A stretch of DNA of 64,000 nt from Datura wrightii (GCA_035772735.1 JASDFA010000007.1:72826501-72890500); one strand, 5' to 3'; shown: positions 9,646-20,234, counted from the first letter of the stretch. A program made the numbers and translations. Notes: generated from the sequence alone by a model not told the origin.

Positions 9646-9693
9646 CACGGGTTGCCTCCCGTGCAGCGCCTGGTTTAACGTCGCGGCTCGACA
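9646..9693 (-). promoter_or_regulatory. 48-nt double stem-loop, Ath-2 copy
   Basis: Minus strand: stem 1 TGTCG-AGCCG-CGACG, a 15-nt linker TTAAACCAGGCGCTG, then stem 2 CACGGG-AGGCAA-CCCGTG. It starts 61 nt after the gag-protease stop. Ath-3 (48219-48266) and Ath-4 (56354-56401) have the same architecture at exactly the same length, with compensating changes in the arms. Candidate RNA element for packaging, splicing, translation or a similar cis role. Confidence 0.7.
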
Positions 9694-9754
9694 GCCTTTA
9701 TGCTCAATTTTCTACTAGAGAGATGGACGATTTGACCCGATCATGGTCATCTCC

Positions 9755-12097
9755 CTAGTAGTTCTCAACCATGTCTGGTGGCCTACCTAGTAACTCTCGG
9801 GAATCACTCAATCCATTTGCATTCCCATGATCAATCACGTTGATCACCGAGAGTTCCTTATAGACAGTCGGGAGCTTAGGTGCCTTGTACACGTCGAACA
9901 CCTCAACCTTGTCGTGTGCTCGCATCGTGAGTTGACCCGCAGCTACATCGATCAATGCCTTTCCAGTTGCCAAAAATGGTCGTCCCAAAATAAATGGGAC
10001 TTCCGCATCTGGCTCAAAATCCAGAACAATGAAATCTACCGGAAAAATGAGGGAGCCTACCTGCACTAGCACATCCTCAACTATGCCATCCGGCTTAGCT
10101 AAAGACCTGTCTGCTAGCTGCAAGATCACTGTTGTAGGTCTAGGACTCCCTAGCCCTAACTTTCTGAATACCGAAGATGGCATCAGATTTATACTTGCCC
10201 CCAAGTCGCATAACCCACGAGCTCGGATACTTTGCCCAATCGTCAGCTGGATAGTAAAACTTTCAGGATCCTTCAGTTTAGTGGGCAACCTGTTCTGAAT
10301 ACGGGATGTGCATTCCTCCGTTAAAGCCACCGTGGCATACTCGGTCAAGCGACTTTTGTTGGCCACGATGTCTTTGATATACTTCGCATATTTTGGCACA
10401 CCCTGCAAGACATCAACAAGAGGTAAGTTAACATGTACCTGTTTAAGTACCTCCATGAATTTCTGGAAACACGCCTCCTCCTTGTGTTTCTTAAGTCGTT
10501 GAGGGAACGGGGGTGGAGGCCTTGTTGGTTCAGCTTCTTTGGTCTTCCCCGTATCTGAGGTTTGTTCTCCCTCAACATCTGCTGCTCCTGACTTCTGAGG
10601 CGGTCTTTCCGGTTCCATCTCCTTTAATTGTAAACCACTCCTCGTGGTCACTGCATTTACCTGCTTAGGATTGGGATCCGTGTCGCTAGGTAGTCCTCCC
10701 CTTGGTCTAGTATTTTGGGCACTAGCAAATTGCCCAAACTGATATTCAAGAGCCTTGGTTGCCAATTGATTGTTCTTTACTTCGGCCGCCAGTTTGACAT
10801 AGTCAGCCTGCAAATGTGCCTGGTTGGCAATCATGGTCTTGAACATTTCCTCAATAGTCGGTGATGGTGGTGGAGGAGGGGCATTGTGATTTCTGAACTG
10901 ATTCTGATAGCCTTGTTGCCCTCCTTGGTTTCTGTGCATACCCTGCCCTGAACCCTGGCCTTGTTGATTGTTGCTACCCCACGAAAAATTTGGATGATTC
11001 CTCCAATTCGAGTTGTAGCCACCACCAAACTGCTGTTGATTCCTCTGTGCATTGCCCACAAAGTTGACAGAATCAGGATTTGCACCACAGCATTCGGCTG
11101 AATGCTCACTACTACCACACACTTCACACCACATCTGGTGGACTGAATTGACTGAGGCTGACGGCTGATTCAAATTCATATTGCTGAAGTGAGTGTTTAA
11201 CTGATTTTGCAAAGCAGCTATCTGAGCAACGATAGCTGTGAATCCATCCACTTCAAGCACTCCCGCTGCTTTCCTTGCTCCACCTCTTGAAGAATCTGCA
11301 TTCCATTCCGGATTGCCTTGTGAAATTCGGTAGAGCAAAGTGTACAGCTCCTCATAAGTCTTCTCCAGCGCTTGCCCTCCAGCTGCTGAGTCTAACAAAA
11401 TTTTAGTGTGGGGTTCCAAACCCTCAATAAAAGTGTGGACCAACACCTCATTTGACTGATGATGATGAGGACAGTCCCGCAACATGGACTTGAATCTTTC
11501 CCAGGCTTGATAAAGATTTTCTCCTTCCCTCTGTTTAAAACTTAGAATCTGACTTCTAAGTTTAGCTGTTTTACCTGAAGGGAAAAATCTGATCAAGAAC
11601 TTCTCTGCAAGATCATTCCACGTTGATATAGAGTTGGGTGGTTCAGCTTTTAACCACCTCTTGGCTTCACCAAGTAAGGAAAATGGAAATAAGGTGAGCC
11701 GAACATAATCAGGTGACACTCCAGCGTGGATGTAAGTGTCACTTATCTCCAAAAGGTTCTGGAGATGTTGTTGTGGATCTTCGTGAGGGAGACCGGTAAA
11801 CTGCCCGCTAGTGTGCAAAAGTTGCACCATATTTTGCTTTAACTCAAATCTCCCCCCAGGCTCTGGTTTGCGGATGCTGGAATGTACATTATTAGCATGT
11901 GGGATTGCCACCTCGCGAACCGGCCTGGCTGCTACTTCCTCGGGCACTAACACTGCCCGCACAACTGGTGGATTGGGTTGCTCCATCATAGACTGTTTGA
12001 GCAACTGCAACTTCTTCCGAAGAGCTTCTCTACGTTGACTGTGCAATTCACGTTCTGGCTCTAAGTAAGATTCCACCAGCTCCTTGTCCCTTGCCAG
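9755..12097 (-). CDS. Ath-2 Gag-protease polyprotein (open frame)
   Basis: One open frame of about 780 codons, unusually intact for this window. The Athila-type Gag core is visible (LTLFPFSLLGEAKRWL, SGKTAKLRSQILSFKQRE, LYQAWERFKSMLRDCPHH), then a CX2CX4HX4C zinc knuckle (C317, C320, H325, C330 counting from the codon at 12076), a Gln/Gly-rich stretch, a proline-rich linker and a retropepsin-like aspartic protease with CDLGASINLMP (catalytic Asp about residue 624) and ILGRPFLATG. The protein would form particles and process itself. No RT follows. The position that is ATGGCAAGG in Ath-4 reads CTGGCAAGG here (12097-12095), with an in-frame TGA two codons upstream; the first in-frame AUG is about residue 30, so the true start is uncertain. 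Neighbours are the primer site upstream and the double stem-loop downstream. Confidence 0.85.
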   Translation of the reverse strand: MARDKELVESYLEPERELHSQRREALRKKLQLLKQSMMEQPNPPVVRAVLVPEEVAARPVREVAIPHANNVHSSIRKPEPGGRFELKQNMVQLLHTSGQFTGLPHEDPQQHLQNLLEISDTYIHAGVSPDYVRLTLFPFSLLGEAKRWLKAEPPNSISTWNDLAEKFLIRFFPSGKTAKLRSQILSFKQREGENLYQAWERFKSMLRDCPHHHQSNEVLVHTFIEGLEPHTKILLDSAAGGQALEKTYEELYTLLYRISQGNPEWNADSSRGGARKAAGVLEVDGFTAIVAQIAALQNQLNTHFSNMNLNQPSASVNSVHQMWCEVCGSSEHSAECCGANPDSVNFVGNAQRNQQQFGGGYNSNWRNHPNFSWGSNNQQGQGSGQGMHRNQGGQQGYQNQFRNHNAPPPPPSPTIEEMFKTMIANQAHLQADYVKLAAEVKNNQLATKALEYQFGQFASAQNTRPRGGLPSDTDPNPKQVNAVTTRSGLQLKEMEPERPPQKSGAADVEGEQTSDTGKTKEAEPTRPPPPFPQRLKKHKEEACFQKFMEVLKQVHVNLPLVDVLQGVPKYAKYIKDIVANKSRLTEYATVALTEECTSRIQNRLPTKLKDPESFTIQLTIGQSIRARGLCDLGASINLMPSSVFRKLGLGSPRPTTVILQLADRSLAKPDGIVEDVLVQVGSLIFPVDFIVLDFEPDAEVPFILGRPFLATGKALIDVAAGQLTMRAHDKVEVFDVYKAPKLPTVYKELSVINVIDHGNANGLSDSRELLGRPPDMVENY

Positions 12098-12216
12098 TGT
12101 TCATAGAAATTAAAATCTGCAAAATACAGGCTAAGACCAAGTTGTTAACACTTAAGAAAATAAAAATACAAATACAGTAAATTTACACTAAACAAAATTT
12201 TACAAATCGCCTAGCC

Positions 12217-12234
12217 TCCCAGGCAACGGCGCCA
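12217..12234 (-). promoter_or_regulatory. Ath-2 primer-binding site (tRNA-Asp)
   Basis: The plus strand reads tcccaggcaacggcgcca, one mismatch from the tRNA-Asp 3' end. It is separated from the inner LTR end (12241) by 6 nt. Confidence 0.85.
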
Positions 12235-12240
12235 AAAACT

Positions 12241-13707
12241 TGCTCGCGCTCTGCTGCTCGGTATATATTATACACCGACACGCAAGTGTACGTAGTCAAA
12301 CAAGTAATAAAGTGGCTAAGTAGCCAAGTATCGATCCAAGGAGGCTGCTCTAGATATGCAAAACTGCCCAGTTTACTATATCTCTATTCTATTTCTAACT
12401 ATGTTAACAACAATCCAACCAAGATTTGAGTGAGTTTTGTTTCTAAACTAATTATCTACTAAAATTAATAACTACTATTTACGTTGAGTTTAGACAATGG
12501 ATATGCACATGCCAAGGTTAAGAATGAGTAATGAACTTGATAATCATGATAATTTGGTCATCTTCTTCTTCATATTGCTAGCCAAGAACGTTTGCCTAGA
12601 AATTAAAACTTCCCTATTTAATTTCACTTTAGATTCATAAACCATTCGTCTACATTTCTGTGATCAAATGCAATTTATGACCTAACACTACAATTCCGGT
12701 TCCTAAATTGACTAATACGACTTTCAAGTATATTTTTTATCAAGAAAGCACATCAAAACCCAATTTTCCCAAATCAAGTTAAGAACAATACCCTATTAAT
12801 TCACAACTTTCCAATTTCATGCTCTCTCGAGTGAAATTGGACTTTTTAGATATACATTAATGGTGGCCAATCAAGAATGTAATAAGCACAAGAATTAATA
12901 GAACAACATGCAAGAAGAAGAAGAAACCATATCAATTATTACCAACATTCATTACACAAGTTCAAAACCTCAGCAAGAAAGGAATTAGCCACTCATTCTT
13001 GGATTAATCATCCTAGAATGAGTGTGAATCATGCATACAATTGAAGGAAAGAAGAAGGGAAGAGAAGAAAACTCTTATCTTTTCTATTCTTCAACTACCA
13101 CAAAACCACGTTCCTGCTCCCACTACTGAACTCAGGCTAAAAAAAACTAAAACTAAAAAACTCCCTTTAAAAATAACCTAAGTGTGCTATTTATACTAGT
13201 GGGAAATTTTTCCCGGAATAACAAGCAACGTGTCACGGAGGCCAACGTGGAGCACTGCCTCCGTGACACGGCATGGACGCGGACCCTCTCTGGAAATTGC
13301 ATGGTCCGGATAATTAGCCTCAACGTGGCACGGAGGCCATCGCGGAGGCCTGTCTCCGTGCCACGGAGCTGTCGCGAGGCCTCACTGGAATCTGCCAATT
13401 AATTTCCTCTCCAGGCAGTGTGCTACCGTGATGGCAGCGTGGCACGGCACCATCGTGGAGCCAGTGTAAAATATGCCATCCGAGGTCTTTTCCACGCTCG
13501 CATCCAAGTCCAACTCCGACATAGTTCCAACACGCATTTTAGCTCTTAAAAATCACATTATCCTGCAAAACAAATGCTAATCATGTTGGTTAGTATAAAT
13601 TCGCATTTTATTACCAAATGCATGATATTATATACACATTGCACAACAAACAAGGTAAAAATGATACGTTTGAGTATCACTTGGGCATATAAATCTGCCC
13701 AAGATCA
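12241..13707 (-). repeat. Ath-2 5' LTR (promoter LTR)
   Basis: 1467 bp, nearly identical to 3746-5210. The minus strand starts TGATCTTGGGCA at 13707. Terminal hairpin 13680-13687/13696-13703. GC hairpins 13229-13242/13257-13270 (perfect 14-bp arms) and 13324-13335/13354-13365 (perfect 12-bp arms). The TATAAATA box (13188-13195, minus strand) lies right after the GC block. Confidence 0.92.
13188..13195 (-). promoter_or_regulatory. Ath-2 LTR TATA box
   Basis: The minus strand reads TTTCCCACTAG then TATAAATA. Ath-4 has nearly the same promoter core (TTTTCCCACTTAG then TATAAATT at 52751). Transcription should start about 30 bp downstream and drive gag-protease. Confidence 0.65.
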
Positions 13708-13712
13708 GCTGC

Positions 13713-14245
13713 ATTACTTGCTTGTAGGTAAAGATAGACGAGGAAGAGGTCCCTCGTAGTTCCAGTCAGCCGTACAGAAGCGGCAGCTCCCTTCTTCCAG
13801 GGCTGGTGTGATAGTGGTTTATTCCTTTTGTTTGTACAGTATGGGTAGGTCGGGGCCCTTTCCCGACCATCTTATTACTCTTAGAGGCTTGCAGATTGTG
13901 TTACTTCCCTGTGGTTAGATGATATAGGCTGTGTGGGGCATATATGTGCTTTGGATGATGTGTGTTGGCCGTGTGAGGCCTTTTTTAGCTGTTGATTAGT
14001 GGCCTTGTCGGCCCGCATAGAACTTCCTATAATTGTTTGTCTTTGGGTAGCTGTTTACTATCACAGGGGCTATAGGCCTTGTCGACCAGGAGTTGTATTT
14101 ACAGCCGCTATATAGCCCGTTGTTCTCTTGATTCCAGAGTTAGAGCCATCCCTGCACTAGAGGTGCTTAGGCTCAGTCTGCTCAACAGTTCAGGTCCTAG
14201 TAGGGCACCAGGTGCCAGTCATGCCTCCCAAGGTGGGGTGTGACA
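13713..14245 (+). repeat. Tek-F left LTR, part 2
   Basis: Continues the left LTR after the Ath-2 insertion and matches 19702-20234. It ends ...GTGTGACA just before the primer site. The gctgc at 13708-13712 is the second copy of the Ath-2 target duplication. Confidence 0.87.
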
Positions 14246-14249
14246 AACT

Positions 14250-14261
14250 TGGTATTAGAGC
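14250..14261 (+). promoter_or_regulatory. Tek-F primer-binding site (tRNA-iMet)
   Basis: Reads tggtattagagc, one mismatch from the usual initiator-tRNA-Met site TGGTATCAGAGC, 4 nt after the LTR end. Typical of chromoviruses. Confidence 0.8.
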
Positions 14262-15829
14262 AGGTTGTATCCTGGGGAGTCTGCAAGCTGTGCTAAGTGA
14301 GTCTTGTCTATAGATGTGTTGTGCACCACATACTCTAGGAAGGAGGCTACATGGCATTATAGGATTGTTACTCTTTCTTCTTCTCAGATCGTGCTATAGA
14401 GCAAAGTACTATAGGGTTAAGTCCCTAAGTTTTTCTTGTTATGTCTGTCTAGGGTAATGTTTAATATAAGACAAACACCAGCCAGTTTCAAGATAACTAC
14501 AGCAGCAGGAGGAGGAATCATTAAGATGCCACAGTTGGAAGATAGTCAGCCTAAGGACGAGAGCGAACGTCCTTGATCTCCCCCATACTCTCCTGAGGTA
14601 CCAGGAACCTCACGCTGTGATACATCCACCAGCAACGTCCCCAGTTCATTTTTATAACCTCAGAGTAGGAAGTCAGGAGTATAGCGTATATACGAGTTGA
14701 CTTATCTTTTAGATATACAAGATCTGGTCAAGACGACAGTTAATATTAGATTACATGATGGATGTGAGAAAGAGAGGGAAATGCAAGATTCCTACCTCCA
14801 TCCTTTCGAATGTTGTATAGTTCCATATTCCCGTTTCATTACAGTAAGAAAAGGCTATTCCTACCTCATAGTCTTGTTTCCAGTATAGCAAAGGGCGTAA
14901 GAATTGAGGCGATGTTGCCCGGAGTAAATAGTAAGTGAAGGGTGGATTTGTTGACTCCAGAAAGTATTCAAAAAGAGTAGGGATACCCAATGTTTATGTA
15001 AGTTGTCCATACCTTCACAGTAATAAGTCAGAAGAGCGGGTAAGACTACCAACTTACTCGAAGTGTGTGTAAGAAATCCATCAGTGATAAACTCCCAATA
15101 ATAGTCAAGTTCAAGTCAAAAAAATGCTGAATCCGCCGTAGCATGCTAATGACGACAGGATATTCCTGCAAGATAATGGTTATGATCGTATTTGTGATAT
15201 TGAAAGACAGGGAGGTGATATGAATAAAATGGGTCCGACTGCAAGCCAAAAGAAGTATAGGCCATAACCTGGCCGGTAACCTTATTGACAATGTAAGGTA
15301 GGTACCATGAACCCCAGAGCTCAGTCTAAGGAAGGTAAGGGGAAAAGCACGAATACCAGACTTTTGGGGGAAATTAGAATCACCTCCAGGTTGATAGAAC
15401 ATCGTATATTGAGGACTAAGCCTCGGGCTAATAGTTAAGAGACAATTAGGTTGTAGCCTAAAATGTTGCGGTATGCCCTCCTAAGGGGAAGGTAAGAGAG
15501 TGCCGACACGGAGACTCTAATCTAGTGCAGCCTGGAAACAAGGCCCAGCGGACAGTTACGGGCCTTCAATATAACAACAAGCAAGGTACAAGGTTCGGAT
15601 GTTGACTTCATGTTCCAAGGGTGGTGGAACTTCAAATAGCAGACCATAGCTAAGGTGCATGTGTTCGTTGCTCCAGAATTTAGTGAAAATGCAATGAGAT
15701 GGTACGAGAGGACAGGAGATATCATTAAATCATAGAAGCAGAGCCCCAGTGATAGGCCAGAAAAGGTGAAATAGCAGGAACCGAGTTATCCAATATAAGA
15801 TATGGTCGTGTCTTCAAGGGAATGGAGAG
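14262..15829 (+). other. Tek-F internal region, unrecognised and decayed
   Basis: About 1.6 kb between the primer site and the integrase remnant. I see no ORF above about 120 codons and no gag, protease or RT motif on either strand. It could be gag sequence decayed beyond recognition or a region carried by a deletion derivative. Confidence 0.5.
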
Positions 15830-16757
15830 TAATTAATATGAATACAGTCACAGGGTTACCTCACACTAGGTGTATCCTGACCTTATTTGAGTCAGTATAA
15901 TAAGACCAATGAGGTCAATTCGTGCCTCGCCAGATTAAATTATGTTGCCATTAAGACTTATGTAAGGTTAAATACCCCAGAAGTAGATGGAGTGCGTGGA
16001 GCCCCAGTGTTTGATAAACTTTGATAGAGGGGCGAAATCTATGACTAATTTTAGGAAAGGATGTTAGAACAAACAGTGACATATGTTACTTAAGCACAGT
16101 TCCTCGTACCCCAATTGGTGTCTGAGTAGAATATGCAACTCAGACTCTCGAGGCCCACTATAAATGGAAGTGGAAGCCTTTGGGATGATAACTTCAGGCA
16201 GATAGAGCAAACCTGGGCACGTTAAAATGGGTAGCAGGAAAAGGTAAAGCTTATCAGGGAACGTCTGCTGACCGCTCAGAGCCGCTAGAAATCTTATGCT
16301 AATGTGTGACGGAGAAACCTAGTGTTTAATGTGGGTGACTGGGTATTACTGAAAGTTTCACCGATGAAGGGCGTGATGAGATTTGGTTAAAAAAAAGGCA
16401 AGCTAAACCCGAGGTTTATTGGGCCTTATCAGATTCGCCGAAGGATAGGCCAGGTGGCTTATGAATTGGATTTACCTCCAGAATTAGAATCTGTTCACCC
16501 ACTTTTTTCATATATCAATGCTAACGAAGTGCATAGGAGTTCCTTCCTGGATTGTCCCAGTCAAAGACGTCCAAATCACTGAGGAGTTAGATTATGAAGA
16601 AGCTCCAGTAGCCATACTAGATCGGCAGATCCGCAGACTAAGAACTAAAGATGTTGCTTTCGTTAAAGTATTATGGGGAAATAAGAATCGAGAGGAGATG
16701 ACATGGGAGGTAGAAGATGATATGAAAACCAAATATCCTCAGTTATCTCAGACTTAG
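15830..16757 (+). pseudogene. Tek-F integrase and chromodomain remnant
   Basis: Fragments in shifting frames match chromoviral integrase: a GLPHTR block near 15855 and an integrase-core-like stretch ending TQTLEA near 16140-16165. Then the C-terminal part appears, with RERLLTAQSR*KSYANV (stop near 16290), VSPMKGVMRFG, PRFIGPYQIRRRIGQVAYELDLPPELESVHP, and the chromodomain-like tail EELDYEEAPVAILDRQIRRL through EMTWEVEDDM in the open frame 16518-16757. Several stops, a frameshift near 16510 and missing catalytic core segments make it non-functional. In an active element this protein inserts the cDNA, and the tail is thought to steer insertion to heterochromatin. Confidence 0.75.
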
Positions 16758-17022
16758 TCTGATTGTGCAGCTAGAGGTATATTGTTGTTGTTTTTTCATA
16801 AGTTGCATTATATACATGTATATGTGGAGTAGTTGACTTCAGTCGATTGTGAAATGAATTCCATAGTATTGTGTGGAGTACCTGTATTAGACTTTTCTAC
16901 GTTTTAGGGCTTTTGGATAGTCCATATTACAGGGTAGACTCTGCCGAAATTTTTCCAGAATAAGTAATTGCAATATTAAGGTTCTTGCAAGTAGAAGTTA
17001 ACATTCGAGGATGAATGTTCTT

Positions 17023-17035
17023 AAGGGGGGGAGGA
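17023..17035 (+). promoter_or_regulatory. Tek-F polypurine tract
   Basis: Purine run (aaggggggg core) directly before the right LTR start TGTTACACCCC at 17036. A perfect hairpin AACATTC-GAGGAT-GAATGTT lies just upstream at 17000-17019. Confidence 0.85.
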
Positions 17036-20000
17036 TGTTACACCCCGTAAGTTTTTAACATTTAGTCAGCCTATTCGTATGTTGGTTGAGAGTTTTAGAG
17101 TGTCGTACGTATGAGGAAAGGGTCCGAGGAAAGGCCGAACGAGTGCAAAGTCGGGATTTCATGGGAGGAGGCCAAACCAAGCTGCCTAGAGGGGAAAAGT
17201 GGCACGAAGCAGCTCCTCCACATTAGCCAACGTGGTACAGATCCGAATAAGCACGATGGGTAGAGTGCCACATTGCCTTGTCTGCTGCCTCAAGTATATA
17301 ACGGTCTCACACTTAGAAGTTAGATTATAATTCACAAATCTCGGCCAGAACAGAGGGAGACCGATGAAAACATTCAATAATCGTCTGATTACGCTACTAA
17401 ACGCCGTCCAAATCCAAATTAACTCCGGGTATTGAAGAATAAGGCTGTAGAGAGCATCGCTGCGGAGTTATTTTCATAAAATACGCCTGATAAATCATTG
17501 TCCCGCCAAGACAAAGTTTTTGGAATTGCTTCAAACTAGAGTCAATATGATCACAGGCTTAAAGTAAGTATTTCTCCCTTCTAGATTCCCGAGAAATTAC
17601 GAGTTTTTGATGTTTTTTCGATAAGTTGAAGTGTAGTCAATATATATATAAGTTATTGTTTTCTTCGAATTCAGTAACGAAGTTGGCCCTATTCTTCCAT
17701 TAATATGATTACAGTTGAGAAGGACAGTTGAACACGAGTTGATACTCATCAGTTAGTCAAAAAACGGCGAACGAGGTATGTAAGGCTTAATGCTCGACAA
17801 GTATCCTTGTCGTACAATGTTACGACTTATGTTCTCAAATAGAAATAACGATCTCAGATACTGCGGACGGTTTCTACAATTAGATTGTAATATGATATGT
17901 TGTAATTAGCTGTTATTGATATACATATATAAATATCGGATATGTTGCGAGTGGCTAGTAATATGGAGTACAGTTACATAAATTCTGGTTAGCTACTAGA
18001 AAACATATACAGATTGTACTACAGGACCCCTCGCTAAAAGGAAGCAGGTTAAATGTGATTCGCGTTATGAACTCTATAGAAACTCTTTTAGTTTGAAGTT
18101 TATTGTAATGGTAGACTTATACGTTTGTTGCCAGACCTAGACTTCAGAAGCTCGTAAGAGTTATTGTCCTGAATCAGTTGGTTAAACAGTATAGGCATAG
18201 TTAGGCGGTCTAACAACAAGTTGGCGCCTGTATTGGTAGGAAAGAGTCCCTAGAGGTCATTGACGTTATCACATGTTCTAGAATCAGAAATAGAGACAGA
18301 ATAGGTATATTCTAGAGTTAGCGACACCAGGGTTCTCTAGTGTATTGAGTAATCGTCCGCCATCCATCTAGCCTTATCAGCTATTGTCAGTCTTAGTCGA
18401 CTTAACAGTTATCATATAGGACGCCCAGCAAGCCAGCCCAATCATCCGACTCAGATAAACCCGTGGGTACGCCAAGGAGGGTTCCACATCAGTAGTCAGT
18501 GACGGGCCAGCACCCTAGTCGGTTCTTGTAAGGTATTCAGGTACAGAGCGCCAGGAGAGGGCCAGTCTATATAGAATTGGCTATAAGATTGAGAATTTCC
18601 CAGAACAGTGATATAGATCCGAGTGGATTCAGACAAGACTTAAGGAGTCAGTAGTAGTCTACTAGTACAGTGTTAACCACAAGTTAAGGAGATGTAAGCT
18701 CCCTATGAAGGACTAGGGTGCCGATCGCCTAGAAGCCAGTTCGACCAAGCCCAACCCTATAGTTGTTTAATTAAAAGAATAAAGTAGTTAGCTATCCGCA
18801 ACCCCACAGTTATTCATGAGTTACAGATGTCCGAGTAGGACATTTAGAGTATTGTTAGGCCACTTCAGACCTCGCTCTATTCAGCACAGACTATTAAAGA
18901 TCATGATCATTATCAGGATCCTCTGATCAAATATGGGCACATGGCATGCCTGCAAACAACCATATAGATTATCCGTAAAGCGAGTAGCATTAGCTTGAGG
19001 CCTAGAAGGCCAGTTACGCTCTCTTTATACAAATAGATTGATATGTCAGTATAGCACCTGGGTTGGGGTTGCCCTCAGTTAAAAGCCTTCCATTACTGCC
19101 CCAGGGTTAAGAGCTGTGTCGCTCGCCCGCCAGGGGCGAGGATACGTCGCTCTATGGAGCGGCATGCTGTCCGCAAGGGACAAAGATGGGGATCCAGATC
19201 CTCATATTGCTGTGGTTCGACTTATACACACCCCCGCCGAGCGTTTGCGCCCTGGGTGTAGATATCAGGAGTCCTCTGAACTCTGACAAAGGTACAGTTC
19301 AGGGGCCAAGCGGGCCCAGTTGTAGAACCAAGGGACCGGTAGGTTTGCTACAGTACCAGTAGAGTTGTAGACACCTGAGTAGGGGTATATAGATTGAGAT
19401 TGTCTCGCCTGGACTTACGGGAGCCTGAACGATTTATTCTGTGCTGATTGTACCTCCCAGCTTATGGGGGCCAGGTGGGGTTCTTGTATGAATTCTTGTC
19501 TACCAGATGTAGTGTATAAATGTGTAAGTATGCAGTCTTAGCTTATGTACATGTAGTGTCAGTTAGATGCAGATTACGAATCAGCAGGCGTACATGTTAA
19601 TCTTTCAGCTCTTCTTTTTATTTACTTCTAGTCCTATTTAGCTTATCTATTGCCTTACATACTTAGTACATATTGTACTGACGCCCTTCCCGGGACGCTG
19701 CATTACTTTCCTGCAGGTAAAGATAGACGAGGAGCAGGTCCCTTGTAGTTCCAGTCAGCCGTACAGAACCGTCAGCTCCCTTCTTTCGGGGTTGGTGTGA
19801 TAGAGGTTTATTCCTTTTGTTTGTACAGTATGGGTAGGTAGGGGCCCTGTCTCGGTCATCTTATTACTCTTAGAGGCTTGCAGATTATGTGACTTCCCTG
19901 TGGTTAGATGATATCGGTCGTGTGGGGCCCATATGTGCTTTAGATGATGTGTGTTGGTCGTGTGGGGCCTTGTTTAGCTGTTGATTGGTGGCCTTGTCGG

Positions 20001-20234
20001 CCTGCATAGAACTCCCTATGATTGTTTGTCTTTGGGTAGCTGTTTACTATCACAGGGGCTATAGGCCTTATCGGCCGGGGGTTGTATTTACAGCCGCTAT
20101 ATAGCCCGTTGTTTTCTTGATTCCAGAGTTAGAGTCAGCCCTACACTAGAGGTGCTTACGCTCAGTCAGCTCAACAGTTCAGGTCCTAGTAGCGCACCAG
20201 GTGCCAGTCATGCCTCCCAAGGTGGGGTGTGACA
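17036..20234 (+). repeat. Tek-F right LTR
   Basis: 3199 bp, TGTTACACCCC...GTGTGACA, complete. From 17895 it matches the left LTR; the first ~860 bp are unique in this window. It shows the intact target of Ath-2 (gctgc at 19697-19701). No convincing ORF lies inside. It is followed at 20235 by Tek-A LTR sequence. Confidence 0.88.

Larger units (their letters stand above)
3746..13707 (-). mobile_element. Ath-2: complete non-autonomous Athila-like element (9.96 kb)
   Basis: LTRs 3746-5210 and 12241-13707 (TG...CA) flanked by a perfect 5-bp target duplication gctgc (3741-3745 and 13708-13712). The uninterrupted target is visible at 19697-19701 in the Tek-F right LTR. Minus-strand order: LTR, tRNA-Asp primer site, open gag-protease frame, 48-nt double stem-loop, spacer with two GC hairpins, accessory ORF, 1.9 kb 3' untranslated region, polypurine tract, LTR. 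No reverse transcriptase, RNase H or integrase exists anywhere in the internal region. By eye the two LTRs differ at about two dozen of 1465 sites, mostly C/T and G/A changes, so the insertion is recent compared with its host. Confidence 0.92.
1940..20234 (+). mobile_element. Tek-F: Tekay/Del-type chromovirus with 3.2 kb LTRs, host of Ath-2
   Basis: Left LTR 1940-3745 continues at 13713-14245 once Ath-2 and one copy of its target duplication are removed. Internal region 14246-17035; right LTR 17036-20234. The joined left LTR (2339 bp) matches 17895-20234 (2340 bp) colinearly. The first ~860 bp of the left LTR (equivalent to 17036-17894) are absent, replaced by Ath-1. The internal region (2.8 kb) is shorter than one LTR, holds a tRNA-iMet primer site, a decayed integrase and a polypurine tract, and lacks recognisable gag, protease and RT. 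It is inserted in the Tek-A 3' LTR at 20234/20235; the left target duplication is lost. Confidence 0.85.

Noticed and set aside
14697..15725. Several 60-118 codon ORFs on both strands
   Set aside because: Overlapping, no motifs, no codon pattern; probably chance frames in decayed Tek-F internal sequence.
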